Positions 24,206 through 37,185 of a stretch of 64,000 nt of DNA are shown here, in pieces. The DNA lies in NCBI GenBank assembly GCA_973895155.1, contig OZ316891.1:15686001-15750000 (forward strand), in the 5' to 3' direction. The stretch is from Marsupella aquatica. Its lineage: Eukaryota; Marchantiophyta. The notes beneath the pieces are model-generated. The model was not told the DNA's origin. It saw nothing but the letters and a program-made list of their open reading frames with translations, and did no database searches. Both the position numbers and the translations under genes were made by a program. How positions within the stretch are numbered: position 1 is the first letter of the stretch; every line of letters starts with the position of its first letter.

Positions 24206-27200
24206 ATGAGCATGGCTGCGGTGATATCGCCATTGCCACTGGCGAATGCTTCCCAGCAAGGATATGTTTCGGAATTGCTGTCTTTCACGTTGGACCGTCT
24301 TCACAAGGTACCCATTTTTTCTAAAAGTCTTCGTCGTCCCTGTAGCTCTCCGCTAGCCAAGAACATAGATCAATGGTATCACGTCTAATTCTTAACTAGC
24401 TTAGCAGCATTGCATTTGGAATGTCAGATCTGTGTTCCTGTACGAGTATCGCAATACCAATGGCTTGGACGTCTGTTTCTTTGACTTGCGATCCGTCATT
24501 TTGTACCCCGTGTAGATAATCTGGGCTCATGTGGTCCTTGCTCAATTCAAAATTTAATTGCAAGCAGGAGCCGGATCTTCTAAGGGTAGACGCGGAGCGG
24601 ATACGACGGCAAATGCAGGAGGTTGCGGTGGGACACTACAGGGGATTTATAAGTGCAGCTGATGCGGTTCAGTCTATTAGTCAGGAAATTGCAGCCGTCG
24701 ATCATCACTTGGAGGACTTGGTGGGCCATCAGCAAGAAATGCCTATTTAACGCCGAACCAATTTAGTGAATCCAATTTTTTGATGAGACGGCCTGCCTCA
24801 GCGCTCGCTGCCCGCTGACATTCATACGAAAAATGTTTTGTTGGAAATAATTGTCAACAACAATGGCTTGCGTGCCGAGATGACGATGCTTTAGTCCCTC
24901 AGTAAACCATTTAAAAAATGTTCATATCAGACCTAGCTTCACAATGTCGCAAAAGATTTATTACTTCTGATACTGAGTTTTGTCCAGATTGCAGAGGTTC
25001 CGAGGCTTACTAAAGGTTGCAATGATTTTATGGAGGAAGCACAGCAACTTTTGGAACATCATAAGCTTAATCGTACATTGCTGGCAAACCATAGTACCCT
25101 TCTGGATTTGCTCGAGATACCTCAACTGATGGATACGTAAGGGTCACTGGTCCAGATTTCTTTTGACTTACTTTTCCTTCGCCGCTGTGTTTGAAGTTTG
25201 GTAGCGTTAGAGATAAATCTCAGACTCCCTGAAGCACCCGATGCGACATGCCTACAGAATACAACCTGCCTGAAATTTGAGAGAAGCAGTCCTGACGGTA
25301 ATCTTGGGGCACAGAAATGTTTATAATGGTGGGTGTGTAATTGACACAGATGTGTGCGAAATGGAAATTATGATGAAGCTCTTGACCTTGAAGCATTTGT
25401 TGCTAAGTTGGCAACTATGCATCCCAGGTACTTGCCACCCATATCTTTGAGTTTGTGATGGTTGAAAATCTTAGCGTCGTGTTAATAGTATCCTGGATTG
25501 ACAGGCTACAAGTCATTCAATCTCTAGGAGACGATGTGGGACAAACAACTAAGTCTCTCCTGGCACAAATTCTTCAACGATTGCGGTCTAACATTCAGGT
25601 AGGTAAGAGGTTTGAGACTGGGTTTCCTCTTCGTTGTGCACTTTACTAAGAGATGACTCCCGGTTCTTGCGACAATGAGACTTAAATTTCCAGGACTTCT
25701 GTGTTATGCATCTACAACGTCAAATACATGGTCTTCCGTTTCGCATTGCTGAAGGTTCTTTGTGTGAATGGTTCACCTTTAGCCTTAGGTATTGACTTCA
25801 TCAGCGAGGGAGCTTCAAGGTGTGAGTAAGCGTTATTCTTCATTTTTCGTATACGAGAGCAACAATCTGAGCTGTCTTTCATGTGATGAATAATTTAGAC
25901 AATGCGATTTTCTGCAAGATCTTGTCAAACGTCTTACTGTAGCTTGCAGTCTTTGGCAGTTGCCAGAATGCTTGCGACTTATTGGGTATTTGCGGCGTTT
26001 GGGAGTGTACAGTGAGCATGAAATGCGTCTACAGGTAAATTATCCTCAGAGGACTCATTCCTGGTGCCAGCTGCTGTCTAGAGTATAAAAGTAGGTAAGA
26101 CAGATTGGAATTTATATCCGTAAATCATTGCTTATATCGCAGTACTGAAGTTTGTTTCCTCTCATGACACAGTTTTTGAGGTGCAGAGAGGCATGGCTCA
26201 CGGGTATGATTGATGATTTGGAGCATTCAAACCCTTATGACTATCTCAAGAGGATGGCCGATTGCCATAAAGTGCATCTTTTTGATGTTGTGACCCAATA
26301 TAGGGCCATATTTGCAGATGATGCATCTTACCTTGAAGAAAACAGTGATGGTGGGTTGCTGTACAGCTGGGCCATGCACAGAGTGATGTCGCACCTTGCT
26401 GTACTCCAAGATACACTTCCCAGAATAACAGAGGGTGTGTCTTTGGGCATCATACTTGAGCAGTCTATGGTAATGCCTTGCTTTTCTAAGAACTGCTAAC
26501 TGAAAACTCGCTATTTTGCCATAGTGGATTGATTTTAATCTGACAATTAAAGAGTGATTTAGTTTCCTACCAAGGCTTTGCCGATACCTACATCTAAGTT
26601 CGTCAAGATATAGCTATACCTTTTGGTGACGGCTACCTTCAACAAGTATAGTTTATGTACTGAATTGTATAACAATGTGGCTTTCTGGGGTTCTGGTTTG
26701 CTCAGTATTGTGGAATGAGTCTCGGTCGCGTGGGACTTGATTTCAGGGGCCTTCTGCCACCGCTTTTTGAGCGGTAAATATTCAAGCTCAGTTTCTACTA
26801 CAATTGCAATCCTTATAAGAACGTGTTCTGTTCTCGGCACTAGATCTCATTTTGTGGCTTGGCTCCTAGTTTTGAACCTGGTTTGAATTAAAAATTAGTA
26901 GTTTATTCATTAAAGTTTGAATTTGTGAGGCTATTCTTGCTGTGATGTTTCCAGATCTGTGCATCAGCTACTTCTGCGGAACATATCCATCACGATGGAG
27001 AACTTTCAGGTTTGAAACTCTTACATTTCAAACCGTGAGAAGCAGATGTGGTTGTCGTGCAATTCCCTCACTGGGTTCCTTTACTGAATTTGACCAAAAG
27101 GTTCTCGAAGTTCATTCTGTTAACTATGCGATATGCAGCATGTGTTGGATTCCCACCGATGGGTTCCTCTTCCACCTGTGGGACCGGGAGTTGGGGGTGA

Positions 27201-28250
27201 TGCTGGTCTTGATGATATGTCTCCTCCATATTCCCTTATGGACCACCACCCTTTGGCTGTGTTTGTCAACGGTATGCGTTAGATATCTACCTTTTTCGTC
27301 CTCTTTGAGTCTCTGGGGGCATAAGTTTGGCCACAGGATGTTTCCTTTGGCAACTAATTTAATTGCTTGCGTGCAACCTATCATTCACTCATTTGTTTTA
27401 GATTAGTGTATTCTGACGCTGGCTGTACAAATGGCGATTTCAGGTCTGCTAGCTGCCTTCAATGAACTCAGGCACTGTGCCCCGATGAACTTGAAGCAGC
27501 CCCTTGCTTTGGAAGTTAAGCATGTGCTGCAAAGCGTAGCTGATTCACTCCTGCGTTACAATGCAACCCGAATGCTTAGGGAAAATGAGTCGAACTTGTT
27601 TTTAGCAATGTGCCGAGCATTCATTGAGGTAACTCAAGCTCCTCATCTTTGTTGCTCTTACGTCAAGCTTGCTTTTGAGTTACCTTTTGAAACAGAATAC
27701 ATGGTACTGATTTATGCAGGGTTACCGTAATGGATTCATGCGAGAAATTCATTACCTCAAAACTAGGCATGATTTAAAGATACCTGCGGGGCCTTTCAGC
27801 TGTTGTATGTGTACCGCCATTATACGACTGTAATGTCTTTCCTAATCTTCTGGATACTGCTGCTTGACGGATAAACAGGTAGCTTGTCCCTATATCGTGC
27901 TCTGTTTTGGAAGATGCTACCCTGGAGGAGCAAGCTTGATTCAGGTTCAAGATGTTGTGGAGGGCCTTCGCCGGCTGGTTGTGACTACTACATATCAAGC
28001 ACCAAGGGATAATGGAGTTAGTAAAGCATTTGAGGAAGTCAGAAGTAATTCGATTGCAGCTTTGTCCAGAGAAAGCTCATATGTACGAGGTACTGAAGAC
28101 CTACATGCAAATGATTCAGAAACCCCGGAATTGGAAAATGGCTATAGCGAACTTCCAAAACAAGACTCAAATTATCCGGGACCTACACAATCAAATAGCG
28201 ATGAAGCTGGCATCACCAGATTTTCTGGGGATGAAACATTAGCGGCCTAG
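24206..28250 (+). CDS. COG8: Conserved oligomeric Golgi complex subunit 8 (twelve exons)
   Basis: COG8 belongs to lobe B of the COG tethering complex, which acts in retrograde vesicle traffic at the Golgi. Exons: 24,206-24,307; 24,568-24,720; 24,988-25,136; 25,350-25,427; 25,505-25,598; 25,960-26,034; 26,173-26,469; 26,706-26,773; 26,955-27,009; 27,139-27,271; 27,444-27,628; 27,879-28,250. All junctions are GT..AG and phases agree, giving about 586 residues, close to the usual plant length (about 570). Diagnostic plant COG8 blocks in order are [89 protein letters not shown] and CFGRCYPGG. The serine-rich tail after about residue 495 is variable. Introns are 77-280 bp. The gene appears intact. 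Confidence 0.95.
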
Positions 28251-28458
28251 GGTTGGTTCTGATTTGCTCTGTTAAACTAGAGTTTACAAAGAAAACCCTC
28301 TGGGTCTTGTATGCTTCATCTATGTGCTGGTCGAGGTTTTGCACCCAGACGCAGAGGCACTTGGATCACTTGGCCAAGCCTCCGCATTTCAAGGCTCAGT
28401 GCAGACTAATCTCAATACTTTTGTAACGAAACGAAAATAGGCTTTCTTAAATGCATTC

Positions 28459-28464
28459 AATAAA
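28459..28464 (+). terminator. Polyadenylation signal AATAAA of COG8
   Basis: Canonical hexamer about 210 bp after the COG8 stop codon, in an A/T-rich setting. Confidence 0.55.
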
Positions 28465-28704
28465 AATTGATTTTAAGAAAGGCTACACAAAATTCCCGCA
28501 TGTTGGTATCTCCAGTTGTTGGCTTCTGCCAAGTGGGGTGTTCACAATAGGTCCATGATCACAACTGGGTTTGCCAATTAGTACAGCCTGACCACCCCCG
28601 AGTCCCAAATGGGAGCATCTTGTGAATTACAAAATGGGTGACACAATCCAAGCAGTATTTACCTGGACCTAAGGGATATAAGGGGGTGAATCAAAGTGAT
28701 TTGA

Positions 28705-28771
28705 TTGACAGGGAAAGTGGTATCCCTTTCGATCAAAGTGACTTTGATCGAAAGGGAAAGTGGTATCCCTG
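28705..28771. repeat. Short palindrome flanked by direct repeats
   Basis: The centre reads CTTTCGATCAAAGT followed at once by GACTTTGATCGAAAG, an almost perfect hairpin. GGGAAAGTGGTATCCCT occurs once on each side as a direct repeat. No gene is involved. Confidence 0.75.
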
Positions 28772-31356
28772 GTGGAAAGTAACTGGCAAGGAGGGGACCA
28801 ACGTGATTGAGGCAGTGGCTCTCACCATATTTTTGAGAGAATTTTACTGTAGGTTGAACTGTGTGCCGTAGGTAGCAAAAGTTAGGATCAAGCTCCATTG
28901 TGCTTGGTGGCAAGGGTAGTAATTGATGTGTTTAATATGCAGACACATACTACTTAGGGGCGACTTTACATGAGGATGACCCCAAGGCCATTCAGTTTCT
29001 TCCCACACCTAATGGATGGTCATCCAAATCATTTCAAACATGTTACCAATGTACATGAATCAATATCAAGAGGTTACTATCAAGGTGGGACCCAAGATCT
29101 AACACAACACAAAAATGGACCTGATTGCCATCAAAAGAAACCCCCAATGAGGTGGTGTGAAAAACTACCAGAATTGCCACCAACTAGGATTTCACAAGGC
29201 CCACCAAATGCCATGTAGGATTGGTTCCCCAACCCAAAAGGGACCCCTCTAAGTGACCCTTCAAACCACTCCATTCTTGTAATACTAGTCAATACCCGTG
29301 CGTTGCACAAAAGATATTGTGTCGCCCAAGATGTTGTGAAAACAAAAGATGTTATTAGGAGTTAAGTTAGGGCGAGGCATGGGACCCGGGGTCTTGCACC
29401 TCATGTCTCAAGTCTCATCCGACCCCGGGATCTCGGGTCCAGGCGAGGGAGGGAGCTGTCTCCAGAGTTGGGGTTTGGTTGGCCCATAGGAGGGACTTCT
29501 CATCTGAGCGTCGGTGTGGAGTGGGATTGATTGGGGCACGGGATGGTTTGGTCGGGGGCGGCAGGAGTTGGGCCAGGGCTAAGTCAGCTCAGTCGTCGGC
29601 AGTGGCAGGAGTTGGGCCGGGGCAGAGTCAGGCTACAGCCGAGGGGACTTGGGCCAGGCCTGGATTGCGTCCAAGGGGAGGGGAGGCATGGGTCGATAGG
29701 CCTGGATTGCGTCCAAGGGGAGGGGTGGCGGGGGTTAAAATCTGGTCCAAGCGCGACAAGGGCATGGGCAAGGGACAGTTAACCCAGCGGGCGAGTCGGG
29801 CAGGCGTCGCAGTCCCTGCTTGTCGCTCCCTCCTCCCCGCTCATTGCTCTATCTCCCTCCCTCTCCGTTTGTAATCTAGGTTGACTTTGTTGGTTACCGT
29901 TGGAACAATGATTAGGGCATCTGCATTATTTCCGTAATATCCAGCCCTGACATGTTCCCGACACATTCAGAGTGCCATAACGTTGGGTCCTGACACAACA
30001 TGGGCCATAATTCACGGTCCTAGCAAGGCCCCTGACACAAGAAGATTTGGTGCTCATTTAATAGAATTTGTATAGTCCACCCATTTTTGGATATTCCAAT
30101 AGGCTAAACAGCCATGACGCAATTGTTTTTGTGAAATACACTTTATTGAGGTGAAAATACACTTTATTGAATGCAAAACGAGTTTCTTGAAAAAAGAATT
30201 TCGTGAATAGACTTTACTGAAAGGGGATAGTGAATGATCAACCCTGAAAACTTGCTACTGAAAACTTAGCAGGGGATCTGCAACTATTGATGGCCTATTA
30301 TACCTTCAAAAGCTTCAAAAGTACAATCCAATCTTGGATATGACTATACTTGATTTTAGACTATCGATAAACCTACACTACCATATTTGATCAGCTGTTT
30401 TATTCTCTGTCCCTAATCTAACTCATTTCTGGGCTACTGTCTCGCTTGCTGCCTCCTTCTCCTCGTCCTTAGCTTGAACAATCTTGATGGTAACATTGCA
30501 ATTCTGGAACAAATTATTAGCCAAGTTGTTGGCAATTGAAGCAGCAGATGCATCTCCTCTGAGATACTTTGCTAACCCCTGATTAGCAAGAACCTCCTTG
30601 TCCCAATTGACTGATTCCAAATCTTGAAGAAACTCCTTACTCTTTTCATGAATGTCACTTACGCCCATGCCATCACCAGGTTTCTGTCACATAACCACTG
30701 ACCTTTGTCAGTGTACAGAAAGACTACATAATAGCAACGATGAAGCATATAACAAGTATAGATAATATTTGACCTGAATTGGCCCTGCAACTATTGCCAA
30801 TTGCAAAGAACGTTTTTGGGTCACCCTCTCCACTAGAGGTGTGACTGCAGTCAAATCTACAAGGACCTGCACACTCTGATTTGATGATGAAGAAGCAGCA
30901 CATCTTCCTCTCCCCCCATCAATCACACAGGTCAAAAGGTTCAAACTTGCAGCACTGCCTACAATGTTTTCTTCCACAAACTTCTTGGATACTTCCTGTA
31001 ATGTAGACTCATAACTGATCATAAGATTTGATGCTACTAGAGTGGCTGCTTCCATCTTGATAGCCTTGGTTCGATCATACCTTAGATACCCACTTATGGT
31101 ATCATGCCCTGATATCAGCATGCCAACTTCATCAGGCACTCCCCTTGCAGCCATGCGTGTAATAAGACTTGCTCTGCCAGACCGATTACTGAACAACTTT
31201 GTAGGCAGACCCACTAACTTCAGCATATTCACAAGCCATGACCCTGCTCTCTCCTTTGACACCTTGTGAACCTTGTTGTACCAAATATTTCCAACCGGAT
31301 TAGGAATAGCACCCATGAACAAGTCAGGTTTTGTCCCCTCTTCAAGCAGAGGCATG

Positions 31357-31812
31357 TGTCACACCATTCTAGGTAGTGTTAGAGTGTATTGTACTATCTA
31401 GATCCGTATGGTTGGTATGTGTGCTTTATGAGCCGATAAGGTTCTGTTAGGTTTGTGTGAGAGGGTAGTTCTCTCTTGTGAGGCATCGAAAGGTTATCTT
31501 TTGATGTTGAGCCTTGGAGAGGAGAGCTTGGGTGGTGGCTATGGTGGCTGAGAGCTCTCTCTATGTAGCATGGATTCCTTGAGTGCAAGGTGCATTGGCT
31601 CGACATATGTGTGTGATCAAATCGGACGGATTGAATGCATTTTGGTGTTGATCGTGGTTCATTCGGATTGAGATTATTGTGGGTTTTGGACATGTGTGGA
31701 CATGAGTTCCACTACATTCCATTCTCTTGTGTTTGTGATGTGGCAGTGTGACTATGTCTGGATGTATGTGACAAGCGATGTATGTTGTATAGCAATGTGT
31801 ATGCGCATGACA
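31357..31812 (+). mobile_element. LTR copy 1, inserted in the recombinase gene
   Basis: A 456-bp LTR with TGTCACA at the start and GACA at the end, flanked by CATG on both sides (31,353-31,356 and 31,813-31,816), the expected target-site duplication. It is about 95% identical by eye to LTR copy 2 at 41,040-41,497. Instead of a primer-binding site, it is followed by CATG and about 95 bp of recombinase exon that also follow copy 2, so on this side it has the structure of a solo LTR. Confidence 0.75.
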
Positions 31813-31910
31813 CATGTGACGTAACTATTGTCTCAATGTCAGCACAAAATCAGGTTCAAAGCTATGGAATACTTTCTGAAACTGCTCCTCATTGTATCTC
31901 TCAATAGTAT
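31813..31910 (-). repeat. Duplicated fragment of recombinase exon
   Basis: This stretch matches 41,498-41,595 with about two differences. It is a piece of the tyrosine-recombinase exon that exists a second time in its original position beside LTR copy 2. It ends abruptly at the telomeric repeat. Confidence 0.8.
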
Positions 31911-31945
31911 AGGGTTTAAACCCTAAACCCTAAATCCTAAACCCT
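31911..31945. repeat. Head-to-head interstitial telomeric repeat
   Basis: AGGGTTT is followed directly by AAACCCT, then further CCCTAAA units, one of them altered to TCCTAAA. The two telomeric strands thus meet head to head at the exact breakpoint of the duplicated recombinase exon. Confidence 0.85.
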
Positions 31946-33100
31946 CCTCCGCAACCTGCAATGTGTTGCCTGGCTGTTTTTTGAAGGAACTTGACTCTTG
32001 AAGTTGCAAGATTGTAGGGGTTGTTTGCTGCAAGCTGGTGTGTGCACATGCGCCATGTTTTGTGAATGGAAGAGCCCCCGAATGTTGCATTTTTTACATC
32101 TGATAACTGAACCTCGCATTTTTGTGAAGGAAGTAGCACCGGAAGTTGCTGCTTTTCCACCCGACGGGTCCGGATCCGAAAGTAGCCATCGTGTGCAGAT
32201 CCGGATGACCGTCGTGGTCCGCAGATCCAAACCGTTGCATTTTTTGTGAGGGGAAATGGTGTTTTGTTTAGCTGAATGTTGCCAATCCAAGCCATCTCTC
32301 CGGTGTAGCAAAGCGTTGCGAGCATGAAGCGCTCACTCTTTGGCTCATCTCGTGGACTGTTGCATTTTGTGAGGGGAAATAGTGTTTTGTTTAGCCAAAC
32401 ATTGCCGATCCGAGCCATCTCTCCGACGTAGCAAAGCGTTGCGGGCTCACTCTTTGGTTCATCTTGGTGTTTCAAGGCAACTCATGGTTATTCAGGATGA
32501 GGGGCGGAGCAAGAGCGGGCGGGCCAGCAAGCCAGCTTGCTGGTACGTGAGGAGAATTTGCAAGTGTTGCAATTTTGAGTGCTAGGTTTGGTGCATAATG
32601 ACAAGTGAGAGGTCACCCATCCCAAAGCTATTTTCCCCTCATGCACTTAACTAGCTAGTTCTTATGTGGTGCATTGTACATGCTTCCTTCCACATTGGTG
32701 TCCAAGGAATGAGGCCCTAGGGGTTTTATGCACTTCTGAAATCCATCTAAATACTCCGTTTGAACTTGTTTGCGGTGGATCCTTGGATAATTGACATTGG
32801 TTCCTTGAGGCCTATTATGAAGGCCCTACATTGGACATTATGAACATTGTGTGATCGGTTTGTGATCACTCTTGGTATGGAGAGTTGGACCCTCTCCACA
32901 CACGCTTCTTGTCTATGCGCCATGTTAGTGTTGTGTGGGCGCTTGATTCCATAGGAGTGATTCGGGTTTGCAAGCGGATATTCTAGTTGTGTTGTGTATT
33001 TCTCTCATGGTGATGTTGGAGTGAAGCCCAACACACCATGGTGCTTGTGGGCGACAGGGACAGATTGCCCCATTGGGGTTAGCACATAGATTAGATTCAT
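31946..33100. other. Unassigned DNA between telomeric junction and gag, with tandem duplication
   Basis: Two adjacent imperfect copies of about 110 bp (about 32,236-32,345 and 32,350-32,465) share ttttgtgaggggaaat and agccatctctccg. A 181-codon frame on the minus strand merely reads through them. The downstream part up to 33,100 should contain the 5' leader and possibly the 5' LTR of the gypsy element, but I could not match it to the LTR copies at 31.4 or 41.0 kb. Confidence 0.4.
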
Positions 33101-33117
33101 GACTACGGTTTGAGTGT

Positions 33118-34360
33118 TTGGTCATCACAGATTCTTCTGGTGCTGCGGGGCCACCCGATGGACGGCAAACCAGTTTCACTCAGAGTGGGGTGAAATTTTG
33201 GCCAACGGCATTGGTAATAGTCAGCACTGCAACTTCAGATAGTGATTCTGGGGAGGACTTTGTGACCAGTTCTCCTCGTTATCAGGTGATTGCACCTTTG
33301 TTGTGGGATATGGAAGAGATGTACGGGGCTACAAAGGGCCCACGACAATACTCTGGTGCAGTTGGCATGATTGATCTGGATGACTTCATCCAAGAGTTTG
33401 ATATGTGGTGCAATATGCAGACATTGTTTACCCCTTTCATGGCATGGAAGGGATTATTTCAGTATTTGGAGGGGCCACCCATGGATGATTACCATAAATT
33501 TTTGGAAGACTCATTTGGTTGAGATTGAGGCATGGAGGCAGCATTGGTCGCCTAATTATATGTCCATCATCTATGGCACTAGTGCGGTTGCCCAACCCAT
33601 TGCCACAGCTGCTGCTTTTTCTAGCGGCACTAGCCAGAGTGGCACACCATCCACTAGTATCACTCCAGTAGCATCCACCGCTACTCCTACCGGTGTGATT
33701 GTAATAGGGACTGGAGCTACGTCAATATTTAACCTTGTGGTGGAGTTCTTTGAGGTACTGAAGTAGAACTATCAGGGTGTGAGAACTGATAAGTTGAAGG
33801 ATCTCCAGGAGTTTTAACGCAAGACTGGAGATAGTCTACGTGAGGCATACACTCGTATGCGCAGATTGATCACTATCACCAAGGGAGTGACAGAGGCCCA
33901 AGCAGTCCAATTTTGGTATGCAATTCTGTACACATAATTGCGACGCAGAGTGAGAGATGTCACTTTGCTTAGGGAAGTAGATCCTACATTGGCAGTTGTT
34001 TTTGAGCGCATTGAGCTCAATATGGTGAATAAGAAAGTGGTGACTTCCGGATTTTCCAAGAAAGCACCAAAAGCTGCATCTACACCCACATCACAGCCTA
34101 TTGCATGCAAGAGCCAGAGGGAGAAGCCCACTACACGGGAATCTACCAGTCAGAGACCTGTGCCTTCCTATGTTGGACTTGTGGTGGGGATCATGCATAT
34201 CAATATTTCCCTGATCATAGAGGGCCAGGCGGGGCCTCAGCACCTGATAAGCACTAGTGTGATCATTGTGGAGCTCCTAGACACACCAAGGACAGGTGTT
34301 TCTCACTCCATTTTGAGTTATAGAGAGGAGAATAACATACACATGATCAGGGAATAGGAG
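33118..34360 (+). pseudogene. Gag with two CCHC zinc knuckles
   Basis: The core reads as retrotransposon Gag (IDLDDFIQEFDMWCNMQ, later SLREAYTRMRRLI and LRRRVRDVTLL), in changing frames. Two zinc knuckles follow in another frame: an eroded one at 34,171-34,212 (CWTCGGDH.., final Cys lost) and an intact CX2CX4HX4C, CDHCGAPRHTKDRC, at 34,258-34,299. Premature stops include TGA at 33,520, TAG at 33,764, TAA at about 33,816 and 33,935, and TAG at 34,355. Confidence 0.8.
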
Positions 34361-35179
34361 GCAAAGATGGTGGTCGTGGCCGAGGTATGCCACATGTAGG
34401 AAGATAGGGAGGTGATGTTGCTCCTACTGTGACCACAGATCCTAAGGATGCTAAGATTGCTCAATTGGAGCAACAACTAGCTGCTATGGCTAGTTCTTAG
34501 GTAAGACCTACTTCTAGTGATGGGGCTTCTACATTTCATGGAGCTTCCACATCTTATGGGCTTGATGGAGACCTTGCCACCATGGGATTCAGGTGTGGCA
34601 CTGCGCATATTGATGCATCAGCAATTTTGACACATGGGGCAGCCAAAGCTCTTGAGCCCCAAAGAGCAGTAGTGGAGCTAGATCCACAGAGGGGGAATGC
34701 ACGTTGTCAGACAAAGATTCCTCAATCTTTGATATTGTCAAAGATAGTTCAGACTGCCTCGATGAACCCAATTCGGACAAACCCTGGCGTGGGAAGTTGG
34801 CAGAATCACATGATGTTGCAGTAGGGATGACAAGTACCTTGCTGGGGGCGGCTACCACCATAGTGCACACCCCATTATTTTCAAAAATAAATATGCTGAC
34901 ATTGGGGGTTGGTCTAGTTGATGTGTTTAGACTGGCAGCCACATTATGCGAGGATACTCCAACTTTGGCTTCTCATGCAAAGGCAGCATGCAGTTCTAGA
35001 GAGTAGCAAAGTTGACACTACCTACTGCTACTAGTGAGACATGGCATGCAGCAGTGGCAAAGTTGATGGATTTTCCAGCACACCCTACTTTTGAGAGGAC
35101 TAGGTTTAAACCTAGCGTTGCATCATTGGATAATCGGAGTGGTATCTTTTGATTAGTTGGGCCTACTGGAGCAATATAC

Positions 35180-35500
35180 CAACCAAAGATAGTGTTATTG
35201 GATATTGGTGCTCAACCCTTGATGTTGGGTAAGTCTGTAGTACAAGGATTGGGATTGTGTCCAGATGATTTGGAAGACTGCCCCTTTCCTATCCAGACTT
35301 CATTGGGGGGACCTACACCCACACAGCACATCACCAGATGACCACTTGACTTGCGGATTCACGAGGGTCATGCAAAGGATAGCTCCCACATACATGCACG
35401 ACCTATTTTGACTAAGACAGATTCCTATGATGTGTTGGTGGGATGTACAGTACTGTACCCGATGGGATTTATTCTTGATTTCTAGGATGAATCAGTTTCA
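35180..35500 (+). pseudogene. Retropepsin-like aspartic protease remnant
   Basis: The stretch VLLDIGAQPLMLG (about 35,190-35,230) matches the active-site D-[ST]-G-A motif and following hydrophobic residues of gypsy proteases, with Ile in place of Thr/Ser. Downstream YDVLVGCTVLYPMG fits the second half of the fold. Stops occur at about 35,338 (TGA) and 35,484 (TAG). Confidence 0.6.
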
Positions 35501-35849
35501 TATCGACCTGATTGGCAATCAGGAGATGCTAGATTGAGAAGATTGCTAGTGCGATTTAGTGGACGTGTGGGAGGCCCTAGACCTGTACCATTGTCTTGGT
35601 AGCATTTGTGGTGTGATCACTGATCCTAATGACTTGATTGAGGGTAATGCACATGCAACAGGTGTTCCAATAGTGGAGGAGTCACATGAGGAGTAGGTCA
35701 TGCATGGGTTACCTGTTGGTAGTGTTGTGCCACCAGAATGGGGCACTAGCCAGGCCTTGCCATAGACAATAGCACGATTGGTACATGATGCATGGCGTCA
35801 AGCTTTTACACCACAGCTAAGAGCAGAGCAGTCTACTGTAGGTGGGCCG

Positions 35850-36860
35850 GTGACTCTTTCACGATTGGATACCACTCCCATTGCATGGCAGTATCCACCA
35901 AAGGGTATTTGTTTGTTGGGATTAGCATTGGATTGGCTGTTGTTCTTCAGGCATGAATCCCAATGCGTCGTTACTTGTATGATTGTGCAGATAGATGAGA
36001 CAGCATAGAGGGTCTCATTGCGCCATGTAGCTATGTTGGTGGATTGTTATTCACAGTTATTACCAGTGGATGTTGTTTGTGGCTATCAGCATGCATTGCC
36101 TGCTGATATTTCATTGTTGGGGGTGGATCATTTGGATCGTGTTGGCCCCATTGATTTGGTGATTGTTGGTTGGCCATGTCAGGGCCAATCTAGAGCTGGA
36201 GTTGGATATGGACTTCATGATCCATGATTTGCATTATTTTGGGAGATGTTATGGGTGTTGCGTCATCTCCAGTTGCATTAGACACAATCTCCAGCCTACA
36301 ATATTGGAGAATGTGCCACTTTTGGGTGATCATCGTTAGCGGATTGTTGCCAGTATTCATCAGGTGAGGTCTTGGATTGGACATGCTGTGTTATTGGATG
36401 CTGCACGTGTGGGTTCTCGTGCACATCGTCCACGCTTGTGGTGGACTAATTTGTTACCAGGTGAGGTGTTGAAGCGAGCATTTGACAACATTCCTCGCTC
36501 GCCAATCTTGGTAGCGGATGAGATTTTGGATCCAGGTTGTCGTTCATAGGGTGTGACCCAGCTTGACGGATCTCCATTGGCCATAGTCAATGTGGTTGGG
36601 AGTCCACGTTGTGCATTGCCCACTTTTGTGAGTCATTCTGCTTCATATGCTTTCAATGCATATGGTCCTGGACTTGTGTGGGATACGGCTCTACGACAGT
36701 TAGTAGAGCCCACTACTGATGAGAGAGAGCGGGCCATGAGGTTCTCCACAGCTACAACTATTGTTGCATCTATGTTAGAGAGTTCACGTCGCCAGGTCCT
36801 TGGCCAAGCCATGGATTTGAATTGTTTGACTTGGATTGTCAGCTTGGGAGTAGTAGAGCA
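35850..36860 (+). pseudogene. C5 cytosine DNA methyltransferase domain inside the retroelement
   Basis: Conserved C5-methyltransferase motifs appear in order: an eroded motif I region (GICLLGLALDWLL, about 35,907), the acidic end of motif II (VQIDETA), motif IV with catalytic Cys (IVGWPCQGQS, about 36,160-36,190), motif VI (ILENVP, about 36,301-36,318), motif VIII (ARVGSRAHRPRLWWTNL, about 36,400-36,450) and the C-terminal motif IX-X region (PTTDERERAM and RRQVLGQAMDLN, about 36,710-36,830). The motif IV spelling is of the PCQ type rather than the PCN of DNMT3. Damage includes TAG at 36,006, TGA at 36,225, TAG near 36,280 and 36,332, TAG at 36,547, and one frameshift before motif VI. No target-recognition domain is separately recognisable. 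Confidence 0.85.
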
Positions 36861-37185
36861 GTTCCGAATGCGCTCTGCTGGTGTTACAGATCATCCATTG
36901 GTGAGCTTGCAGCCTACTGAGACAATAGTGGCCACAGTTGGGGGCGCGCAGACAATCCATGGACCTATGGCAGGATTGGCCAAAGCTGGATAGATTGTTG
37001 AGAAGGAAGGGACTGCTCAAACTATTGCTAAATAGCAATCATTGGCTATCTCTACTACCCTACAAAATGATATTAGGGATTTGATGGAGAGTTGGGAGCC
37101 ACAAATTGGTCATAAGTTGACAGGGGAGGAGAGACGTCGCATGCATCGATTCCTAAAAAGTTACTAGAATTGTTTTGCATTTAGC

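Larger units (their letters stand above)
28251..30422. other. COG8 3' end and intergenic DNA
   Basis: The COG8 3' UTR is followed by a canonical AATAAA at 28,459-28,464. Beyond it, no gene is supported. Positions 29,290-29,310 contain tacccgtgcgttgcac, a motif I associate with ends of plant repeats without being able to assign a family. From 29,390 to 29,870 the sequence is G-rich with short direct repeats, including two copies of ggcctggattgcgtccaagg at 29,656 and 29,699 (43-bp spacing). The open frames there are repeat-driven. Confidence 0.45.

Noticed and set aside
29479-29874. 131-codon plus-strand open frame
   Set aside because: It follows short G-rich direct repeats and has no conserved features.
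31930-32475. 181-codon minus-strand open frame with internal repeat
   Set aside because: It is a read-through of the 110-bp tandem duplication and the telomeric junction; no domain is visible.
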